Below, in pieces: positions 50,831 through 56,874 of a DNA stretch of 56,874 bases. Position numbers and translations under genes: made by a program. The first letter of the stretch is position 1. Each line of letters opens with the position of its first letter. Under the pieces are notes generated by a model. That model ran no database searches. It saw nothing but the letters and a program-made list of their open reading frames with translations, and was not told where the DNA came from. This DNA comes from a virus, in IMG/VR virus record IMGVR_UViG_3300044630_004031, positions 1 through 56,874 of that record. One strand, 5' to 3'.

Positions 50831-52710
50831 TGGCCATTTCACACAAGTTTCCTTCATCAGGACCATCCTTAGAATTTGATTTTGCAAAGTCAAAAAAATT
50901 AGACTCTGGTTTGGTATATACTAGATCAAGTTCTGCCACATATGTTGGTAGTGATGGACTGATTAAAATAGCTGTAGCAAATGAACCAAGATTTAATCAT
51001 AAACCTACAGTGATTACAAATATAACAAGAAGATCTGAAAATTTTGAAGATAATACTGTTTGGGGAACTTCTGGTCCTGGTAGCTTATTTGTAACTACTA
51101 ATGCTGCAATAGCTCCTAACGGCACAACAACTGCAGAAAAATTATATGAAGCAGTATTCACTGGAGTTCATGATAGATATCAAGAAATTCAGAATGCATC
51201 TGGAACTTATACATTTAGTGTATATTTTAAAGCAGTGGAAAGATATTTTGTAGCAATTAGTGTTGCACAAGCAGGATTTGTAAATGGTGGGCAAGTATTT
51301 TTTAATTTAAATACTGGTACTATTGCATCTACAGTAAATTTAACTACAGGTACAAATACAGTAGGAACAATAACTTTTGTTGGTAATGGTTGGTATAGAT
51401 GTAGTGTAACTACTACTATTTCCGGTACAGCAATTGTATATCCTGCGATTGCACTTGGGAACAACTCAGGTTCAATAAGTTATGCAGGGGATGGAACTTC
51501 TGGCATTCTCGCATGGGGAGCACAACTTGAAAGAGGTTCTACGGTATCCGAGTATATTCCAAGCCCAATTGCATCATCAAAAACAGAAACTAAAGTAGAA
51601 TCACTTGGATTACTCATTGAAGGGCCATCTACAAATTTAATTGATTTCTCTGAGTTCCCTGCAGGATCTTGGAATAGTGGAGATGCTGGAAATGGATATA
51701 TTGCATTATATACCCCAAACACTACAGAAGTATTTGATCCAGAAGGAACTAATACTGCAGGAAAAGTTTATCAAAATGGCACTGGTTGGCAAAGAATTAC
51801 AAAAGGAATTAATACTCCAGATGGTGCAACTAAAGCACATACATGGAGTCTTTTTGTAAAAAGAGGAAATAGTGATGTTTGTGTTATAGAACACACTGGT
51901 GCATGGACTCAAGGAGGAAGAGTTACATGGAATTTTGCAACTGAAACTTTTACTACAGGCTCTCCAGGTAACTTCGGAAACTACAGATTTGAAAGGTATC
52001 CAAACGGTTGGTATAGAATTTCTGCAACTTTTGTTCCAGGAACTACTGGTGGAAATGCCTGGATATTCCCTGGATCAGATTATAATGGTGCATCAGTTGG
52101 TGCATTTACCTATGTTTGGGGATATCAATTAGAACCAATTGACCATGGAACAGTCATTACAACCAATGCAGATAAAATTGCATTAGGTGTTCCAACATCA
52201 TATATTTTTTGTAATGGTGCTGCAACTACCAGAAATGCAGATAGATGTTATGCAGATATAAAATTTGCAAATAATAACAGTATTGATCAACATTCTGTTG
52301 TTGTTAAATCTACATTTAATAGTTTTCCAGTTTTAGCATATCTCAACCGATCTAATTATACAATGATTGGAGCTGGAACTATTTGGAATATTTGGTGGGA
52401 AAGTGGTCCTAGAATTTATGGACATTTAATATATTCCAAATTAAATGAATATCAAACTACAGGGTCTTCTCAACAAATAAATACTGGAGAAACTTTAACA
52501 TTAGCATCTTCTACAAAAAGAAATGAAATCTCTGCAATTTTTAAATCTAATGCCATCGGTAATGCAGTACAAACAAATAATTCTATTGCAAATCCTCACT
52601 ATATTGACATTGGATCTCAAGGGGAATTTCATTGGCTAAATGGATCTATATCTAGATTGTCATATTATCCTAGAAGAGTAACTAACATTGAATTAAGAGA
52701 AGTAAAATGA
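50830..52710 (+). CDS. lectin-like fibre protein, paralogue 2 of 3
   Basis: The product is 626 residues with the same layout as its upstream neighbour: leader (HKFPSSGPSLEFDFAKSKKL), two beta modules ending LAWGAQLERGSTVSEYIPS and YVWGYQLEP, the joint GLLIEGPSTNLIDFSE, and a C-terminal lectin-like domain closing with SISRLSYYPRRVTNIELREV. Each module has the NGWYR strand typical of this family. It is joined to the previous gene by TAATG and to the next by ATGA. Divergence between the paralogues is high outside the leader and the motif strands, which suggests different ligands. Confidence 0.8.
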   Translation: MAISHKFPSSGPSLEFDFAKSKKLDSGLVYTRSSSATYVGSDGLIKIAVANEPRFNHKPTVITNITRRSENFEDNTVWGTSGPGSLFVTTNAAIAPNGTTTAEKLYEAVFTGVHDRYQEIQNASGTYTFSVYFKAVERYFVAISVAQAGFVNGGQVFFNLNTGTIASTVNLTTGTNTVGTITFVGNGWYRCSVTTTISGTAIVYPAIALGNNSGSISYAGDGTSGILAWGAQLERGSTVSEYIPSPIASSKTETKVESLGLLIEGPSTNLIDFSEFPAGSWNSGDAGNGYIALYTPNTTEVFDPEGTNTAGKVYQNGTGWQRITKGINTPDGATKAHTWSLFVKRGNSDVCVIEHTGAWTQGGRVTWNFATETFTTGSPGNFGNYRFERYPNGWYRISATFVPGTTGGNAWIFPGSDYNGASVGAFTYVWGYQLEPIDHGTVITTNADKIALGVPTSYIFCNGAATTRNADRCYADIKFANNNSIDQHSVVVKSTFNSFPVLAYLNRSNYTMIGAGTIWNIWWESGPRIYGHLIYSKLNEYQTTGSSQQINTGETLTLASSTKRNEISAIFKSNAIGNAVQTNNSIANPHYIDIGSQGEFHWLNGSISRLSYYPRRVTNIELREVK

Positions 52711-55256
52711 GCATTTCACAAAATTTTCCATCAGAATCTCCATCTCTAAACCTAGATTTTGCAAATTGTAGAAAATTAGATCCTAAAATAAATTATGTTA
52801 GATCTGCATCCACTAATGGTAGAGCCACATCAATAAATGTTGACGGAACAATTGTATACAGTTCATTCAACAATCCAAGATTCAATCACTCTGTAAAGCA
52901 AATTAGAAATTTATACCCCTGGAGTGAAAATACACCAAACTGGAGTGCAGGTGGTATTACTGCTAGAAATGCAGGTGCAATAACTGCACCAGATGGATCG
53001 ACAACTGGCAATTTAGTTATTGAAGACAATACAAATAACCAACATTTAATCTTTCAAGATATTGGAACTGTAACCCAAGGTGCAACTTATACTTGGTCAA
53101 TTTATGCAAAAAATTATTCTGATAATAGAAATTTTGCATTAACTCTACATGGTGGGTCATATGCAGTATTTAATTTAAGAACTGGAACAATAATTCAAAC
53201 TGGTGGGTTTACCTGCAGAATGGAACTAATTGATAATGGCTGGTATAGATGTTCAATCGCAGGAGGATTTCCATCAACAACTGGAAGAGCATATGCTCTT
53301 ATATGGAATGATTCTAATGTATATACTGGTAATGGAACATCTGGAGTTTATGTTTGGGGAGGGCAACTAGAAGTTGGTTCTGGACCTTCAAGATATGTAA
53401 GAACTACAACAAGCACTGAACCTTCATATGATATAACATCAAATGGACTATTGATGGAGTATCAGGCAACTAATTTAATTACTATGTCAAATAAATCTGA
53501 CATGGGTAATTTTTTTGTAGAAAATGCTCAGGTAAAAAGAAATATTGAATTAGCTCCAGACAATACTTTCAGTGCAGATGAATTAGTTGCAACTTTAAAT
53601 GGAGGTTCTAATACTTGTTTTGTTCAAAAATGGGAACCTATTACTGCAGATACTGGAACTTATGTATTTTCTATATTTTTAAAACCAGGAACTTCTCCAA
53701 AAAGCACAATCAATATGCAATTAACTGGTGGAACATACCAACAAACTATAGTTGATATTAGATGGGAAACTCAGACAATAATTGGAGATACTGGTGCAAA
53801 TGCGACTATAACACCATACGGTAATGGTTGGTTTAGAGTTTCTACTGCAATTACGAATAACGGAACAAATAATACAATATATCCAAGAGTATATGTAAGA
53901 GACCAAGGAACTGCAAATGTTCGTGGTCATTCTGTGTTTATTTGGGGATGGCAAGTAGAAAGATTTAATGGAGTACATACATTTGCAACATCTTATATTC
54001 CATCAACTGAAACATTTATTTCTAGAGCTAGTACTGCAACTTTCTATGGTGGATTGTCATATGTAATTAATACCGCTGCAGTGAATCAGGCAAGATATGA
54101 TTACCTTCCTGCAGGATTAGATTCAAACTTTTTACTACTAGAACCTGCATCTACTAATCTTTTAAGTTATACCGAGTCACTTAATAATTGGACTAAAGGA
54201 AATGGTGCAACAGTATCATCTGATATAGCTGGAATTGGTGCTCCAAATGGAACTATAAGTGTAGATAAATTAGTAGAATCACCTGCTGCAAGTGGAGTTG
54301 TAGGTCACTATCTATATTATGGAAGAAATGCAACTAATGAAACAGTTACTTTTAGTATATTTGCAAAAAGAGCGGAAAGAAGTAAAATTTTAATTCAATT
54401 TTCCAATTTTGTAAATGAAACTGCACAAGCTCAATATGATTTAATTCTTGGAACTACAACATTAGAAACTGGTTTAAGTGGAACTGATTATGTAAATGCA
54501 TCCGCAGAGATTATTCCATACCACGACGGATGGTTTAGATGTATATTAACTGCAACCAAAAACGCAGTTAACAATACAAATATTCCTTCTATTTCTCCTA
54601 TAAATGCATCTGGTGAAAAAGTATACACAGGAGATGGAACTTCCGGTGTATACTTATGGGGTGCTCAGTTAGAATCAGGAACCTCTGCATCTTCATATAT
54701 TCCCGCAACTGGGGCATCTAATGTCACCAGATCTGCAGATATATATTCAACTGCTGCAACTACAAGAAATTGGGATATCACACAGATAACCAATATAAAC
54801 ACTAGTACTTGGTTTAACAATAAAACTTCATTTGGAAGTTTTTATATAGAAACTAAAAATATTAAACAAGTTCCAAGTACAGGATCTTACACAAGAATTA
54901 TTGCACTATACAATACTGGAAATTCAGATTACATTGTAATAGGTATTCTTCCAAACTCTTTAACTGCATATTGTGAAGGAAGAATAAGTGGATCATATAT
55001 AACTAATTTTGTGGGATTTTCATTAACAGGTACAAACGATAAATTTGTAATATCAATAGATGACACAGAACTTTCAATTATTTGTAATGGATCTAGAAGA
55101 CATACACAATTTTTAGGTGCCAGTGTAATTGATAAATTTAATGCTCTATTAATAGGTAATGATTCAATAGGAAGTCAAACAAATGGAGAAATTGTAAAAT
55201 GTTCGTATTATCCGTATCCAATATCTATTGATACTGCAATCAATATGACTAAATAA
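52707..55256 (+). CDS. lectin-like fibre protein, paralogue 3 of 3 (three modules)
   Basis: The product is 849 residues, the longest of the set because it has three beta modules, ending YVWGGQLEVGSGPSRYV, FIWGWQVE and YLWGAQLESGTSASSYIPA. The shared leader is present (NFPSESPSLNLDFANCRKLD). The joint sequences NGLLMEYQATNL and LLLEPASTNLLSYTESLNNW separate the modules. The C-terminal lectin-like domain ends VKCSYYPYPISIDTAINMTK. The extra module probably arose by duplication or acquisition within the operon. Start ATGA overlaps the upstream stop. Confidence 0.8.
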   Translation: MSISQNFPSESPSLNLDFANCRKLDPKINYVRSASTNGRATSINVDGTIVYSSFNNPRFNHSVKQIRNLYPWSENTPNWSAGGITARNAGAITAPDGSTTGNLVIEDNTNNQHLIFQDIGTVTQGATYTWSIYAKNYSDNRNFALTLHGGSYAVFNLRTGTIIQTGGFTCRMELIDNGWYRCSIAGGFPSTTGRAYALIWNDSNVYTGNGTSGVYVWGGQLEVGSGPSRYVRTTTSTEPSYDITSNGLLMEYQATNLITMSNKSDMGNFFVENAQVKRNIELAPDNTFSADELVATLNGGSNTCFVQKWEPITADTGTYVFSIFLKPGTSPKSTINMQLTGGTYQQTIVDIRWETQTIIGDTGANATITPYGNGWFRVSTAITNNGTNNTIYPRVYVRDQGTANVRGHSVFIWGWQVERFNGVHTFATSYIPSTETFISRASTATFYGGLSYVINTAAVNQARYDYLPAGLDSNFLLLEPASTNLLSYTESLNNWTKGNGATVSSDIAGIGAPNGTISVDKLVESPAASGVVGHYLYYGRNATNETVTFSIFAKRAERSKILIQFSNFVNETAQAQYDLILGTTTLETGLSGTDYVNASAEIIPYHDGWFRCILTATKNAVNNTNIPSISPINASGEKVYTGDGTSGVYLWGAQLESGTSASSYIPATGASNVTRSADIYSTAATTRNWDITQITNINTSTWFNNKTSFGSFYIETKNIKQVPSTGSYTRIIALYNTGNSDYIVIGILPNSLTAYCEGRISGSYITNFVGFSLTGTNDKFVISIDDTELSIICNGSRRHTQFLGASVIDKFNALLIGNDSIGSQTNGEIVKCSYYPYPISIDTAINMTK

Positions 55257-55272
55257 AAACAAAAAGGAGATT

Positions 55273-55623
55273 ATGACATACACTACTTATTACTTAAAGT
55301 TTTCTTCAGAAGAAGAAATGAAAACTGTATTTGAATCTTTGAACTGGATTAGAACTTCTCCAGTATTTCAAGAAGGTCAAGAACCCCCAACATATTATTC
55401 AATGAGACCAGAGCTTAATGGTGACATTGATGTTGTTGGTGTAATCTATAATAATGATGCAGTTTATGAAATGAATGAGGATGGTTATCCAACTGTTATC
55501 TCTGAAGCAACTGCAAAAGATGGTTGGCATGTAAATATTATTCTTGAAGGATCTACACCAGAAGAACTAACAGAATATATTCTAGATCCATCTCCAAGCA
55601 CTCCCAACAGAGTCTTTGCTTAA
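55273..55623 (+). CDS. small protein ending the fibre operon
   Basis: The product is 116 residues with a strong ribosome site (AAGGAGA) before the ATG at 55273. It is acidic and mixed alpha/beta: TTYYLKFSSEEEMKTVFESL, a proline-rich loop, DIDVVGVIYNNDAVYEMNED, and WHVNIILEGSTPEELTEYIL. Similar short proteins often close fibre operons in marine phages, where fibre assembly chaperones are usual, but I cannot show that role. It contains no cysteine or membrane segment. Confidence 0.75.
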   Translation: MTYTTYYLKFSSEEEMKTVFESLNWIRTSPVFQEGQEPPTYYSMRPELNGDIDVVGVIYNNDAVYEMNEDGYPTVISEATAKDGWHVNIILEGSTPEELTEYILDPSPSTPNRVFA

Positions 55624-55648
55624 AGGTCTCTAAGTACTCTAAAGACCT
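55624..55648 (+). terminator. weak terminator-like hairpin
   Basis: AGGTCT and AGACCT pair over 6 bp with a 13-base loop directly after the stop at 55623; AATTTCT follows instead of a clean T run. It separates late fibre genes from the early promoter at 55706. Confidence 0.35.
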
Positions 55649-55705
55649 AATTTCTGAACCCTGACAGAGTTATTATACACACTTTGAGCCTCCTTGTCAA
55701 CCCCC

Positions 55706-55734
55706 TTGACAAACCACGATAAATATGTTACGAT
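55706..55734 (+). promoter_or_regulatory. sigma70-like early promoter P3
   Basis: TTGACA at 55706-55711, 17-base spacer, TACGAT at 55729-55734. GATAAATA (55718-55725), a late-promoter-like sequence, lies inside the spacer. It drives the small genes from 55763. Confidence 0.75.
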
Positions 55735-55762
55735 TAACCTTTCAATATTCTAGGTAATTAAA

Positions 55763-55969
55763 ATGACAATGACTCCCGAACAACTACTAGAAAATTTCAA
55801 GTCTCAGCAAGCCCAAACGATGGAAGAAATTCGTAAGCTTGACACTGAGCTAGCACAAAAGAAAGAACTATTTGTTAAGCTTCAAGGTGCTATTGAAGGT
55901 CTAACTCTACTCAGCCCAGAAGAAGTATCTGAACTATCAGAAACTGAAGTAGTAACTGATGCTGAGTGA
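55763..55969 (+). CDS. small coiled-coil protein (68 aa)
   Basis: The product is 68 residues. Residues 5-50 form a continuous amphipathic helix with heptad spacing (LLENFKSQQAQTMEEIRKLD, TELAQKKELFVKLQ), so an oligomeric coiled coil is likely. An acidic end follows (SPEEVSELSETEVV). ATG at 55763 lies about 22 bases after the expected start of transcription from the upstream promoter. An ATG two codons in (55769) is an alternative. Similar short helical proteins are common among cyanophage early genes and have no known function. Confidence 0.8.
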   Translation: MTMTPEQLLENFKSQQAQTMEEIRKLDTELAQKKELFVKLQGAIEGLTLLSPEEVSELSETEVVTDAE

Positions 55970-56238
55970 TGTCTAATTCCAATGACATTAAAAACGAATT
56001 GATGGGTAGACTAAAAAACCTATCTGAAACTGTTACGGATTCTTTCGGAGAGATTGCCAAGGGCAACAACATCTTTGTAGAATCAGCAGTGCAGGAGGCC
56101 AGAATGTCTACCTGTCGTTCCTGTGAGGACTTTAATGCCAAAACTACCCAATGTCGCCGCTGTGGTTGCTTTATGAGTGCAAAAACCAGACTCAAAGTTG
56201 GTTCTTGTCCAATTGGTAAATGGGGTAAAGTATCATGA
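55969..56238 (+). CDS. zinc-ribbon protein with CxxC...CxxCxC...C motif
   Basis: I chose ATG at 55969 (TGATG overlap with the upstream stop) over GTG at 55966. The product is 89 residues. A helical first half (NELMGRLKNLSETVTDSFGE) is followed by a cysteine cluster: TCRSCEDF, TQCRRCGCFM and VGSCPIGKW. Four to six of these cysteines could bind zinc, as in small phage zinc ribbons of this form. DNA, RNA or polymerase contact would be the usual guess for an early zinc protein; no direct evidence. The next gene starts at ATGA overlapping its stop. Confidence 0.85.
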   Translation: MSNSNDIKNELMGRLKNLSETVTDSFGEIAKGNNIFVESAVQEARMSTCRSCEDFNAKTTQCRRCGCFMSAKTRLKVGSCPIGKWGKVS

Positions 56239-56387
56239 ACAAAACAAAAATTTTAGATACAATTCTAAAGGAACGCTGTGATCGTTTTCAACAACTGATT
56301 GAAGAAGGTCGCTATGAAGATGCAATTTCTATTGGAGAGGAATTTGACGAATGGATAGCAGTATGTCAGAGTTGGCAGACCGAATAG
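56235..56387 (+). CDS. small acidic helical protein (50 aa)
   Basis: ATG at 56235 overlaps the preceding stop (ATGA) and the frame runs 50 codons to TAG at 56385-56387. The product is largely helical and charged (ILKERCDRFQQLIEEGRYED), with Trp at two places near the end. The next gene starts inside its last 37 bases. Overlaps on both sides support expression. Function is unknown. Confidence 0.7.
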   Translation: MNKTKILDTILKERCDRFQQLIEEGRYEDAISIGEEFDEWIAVCQSWQTE

Positions 56388-56500
56388 AAACTCTAGAGGT
56401 TCGTGTTAACTCTCTGCAAACAATTGTCAATCAATTAATCTTGATTGCACATATTGCAGACACTGATTTGAAAGAACATCTTCATTTATTGGACTCATAA
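56351..56500 (+). CDS. small coiled-coil protein (45-49 aa)
   Basis: ATG at 56351 gives 49 residues; the in-frame ATG at 56363 gives 45 and makes a shorter overlap with the previous gene. Either form is a helical peptide with heptads (LADRIETLEVRVNSLQTIVN) similar to SlyX-like short coiled coils. It ends at TAA 56498-56500, before another sigma70-like promoter. No known function. Confidence 0.65.
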   Translation: MDSSMSELADRIETLEVRVNSLQTIVNQLILIAHIADTDLKEHLHLLDS

Positions 56501-56522
56501 GTTTTACTGATCACCGAACCCC

Positions 56523-56551
56523 TTGACAAATCCATAAATCTCATATATATT
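56523..56551 (+). promoter_or_regulatory. sigma70-like early promoter P4
   Basis: TTGACA at 56523-56528, 17-base spacer, TATATT at 56546-56551. It lies 22 bases after the preceding stop and about 25 bases before the ATG at 56577. Confidence 0.8.
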
Positions 56552-56576
56552 ATTACAGTTAAACGAGGATTCGTCT

Positions 56577-56741
56577 ATGGCTTATTTAAGTTACCGAGGA
56601 TCCATTCTGGATCAAATTCGTGATGAAATCAAACTTGATGAGATTTATCGCAAAAAGGGGCTTGACAAGTACGATGAAGAGTCCTATGATGACTACGCCA
56701 CAGACTACGACTACGATTACACTTTCGACTACGCAGACTAA
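56577..56741 (+). CDS. small Asp/Tyr-rich protein (54 aa)
   Basis: The product is 54 residues: a basic helical half (MAYLSYRGSILDQIRDEIKL) followed by a striking Asp-Tyr repeat tail (YDDYATDYDYDYTFDYAD). It has ACGAGGA upstream of the ATG and its own sigma70-like promoter, so it is likely expressed early. An acidic aromatic tail could mimic nucleic acid and contact a DNA- or RNA-binding protein; this is inference only. No family recognised. Confidence 0.75.
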   Translation: MAYLSYRGSILDQIRDEIKLDEIYRKKGLDKYDEESYDDYATDYDYDYTFDYAD

Positions 56742-56750
56742 TTACTAACT

Positions 56751-56874
56751 ATGGGACGCACATTTCGTAAAGGAAACAAATCTCAAACTGGCAGCCTCTC
56801 TGAGCTTCGCCAGAATGCATCACTTCAAGATCTTGAATATGATGAAGGATTCCAGAATTACAAAATTTCTGGAA
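56751..56874 (+). CDS. hypothetical protein, 3'-truncated by window edge
   Basis: ATG at 56751, nine bases after the previous stop, opens a frame that runs off the window end. The 41 visible residues are polar and partly basic (MGRTFRKGNKSQTGSLSELR, then QNASLQDLEYDEGFQN). This opening is too short to assign to a family. It probably belongs to the same early transcript as the gene before it. Confidence 0.6.
   Translation, partial: MGRTFRKGNKSQTGSLSELRQNASLQDLEYDEGFQNYKISG

Noticed and set aside
37423-55256. Diversity-generating retroelement acting on the fibre genes
   Set aside because: No reverse transcriptase, no template/variable repeat pair with adenine-specific differences was found; the repeats differ mostly at silent sites.

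Overview
The window is a contiguous piece of a lytic T4-type myovirus genome. It most likely comes from a marine cyanophage of the Synechococcus/Prochlorococcus group. The order rnh, thyX, phoH, RecB-like nuclease, gene 33, gene 59, gene 32 is T4-like. A DUF1825-family gene (a cyanobacterial family), phoH, thyX and a speD auxiliary metabolic gene point to a cyanobacterial host, although no host sequence is present to prove it. The DNA is AT-rich and genes are packed with stop/start overlaps. No stretch longer than about 300 bases lacks a gene. No integrase, transposase, CRISPR array or reverse transcriptase was seen. Family names are recalled from protein sequence patterns; no database search was run.

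Regions. (1) 1-7494: replication, nucleotide metabolism and transcription genes on the + strand, ending with gene 32, which has its own sigma70-like promoter and a strong terminator. (2) 7526-9155: two baseplate genes (53, 48) on the minus strand, the only minus-strand genes seen. (3) 9191-22080: head completion (gp4), a tail-tube-fold protein, gp26/gp51, two very large paralogous tape-measure-like proteins carrying peptidoglycan hydrolase domains, gp27, a small protein and a long gp5 without lysozyme. (4) 22081-22899: a small island with two strong sigma70-like promoters, a 61-residue gene, a stem-loop, tRNA-Leu(UAA) and speD. (5) 22951-37355: a 4637-residue virion protein and a small partner, starting behind a perfect TATAAATA late promoter. 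(6) 37423-55623: an adhesin region with a 2518-residue fibre built from GIGTTNP repeats, a G8-domain beta-helix protein, a Peptidase_G2-like self-cleaving fibre protein and three tandem paralogous lectin-like fibre proteins. (7) 55706-56874: small early-type genes behind two sigma70-like promoters.

How the genes fit together. The early genes copy phage DNA and supply nucleotides. gp33 (late transcription) and gp59/gp32 (helicase loading, ssDNA binding) link replication to late expression. The late genes build the baseplate hub and tail. Cell-wall cutting seems to have moved from gp5 to the two tape-measure-like proteins. The adhesin operon supplies host recognition and is the most mosaic part of the window.

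The most interesting signal is a candidate programmed -1 frameshift at the end of gene 26. It combines a GAGGG Shine-Dalgarno-like sequence, the slippery heptamer T TTT TTC, a 7-base spacer and a perfect 6-bp hairpin. Together these would fuse gp26 to a gp51-like reading frame that has no ordinary start codon ahead of its conserved part.
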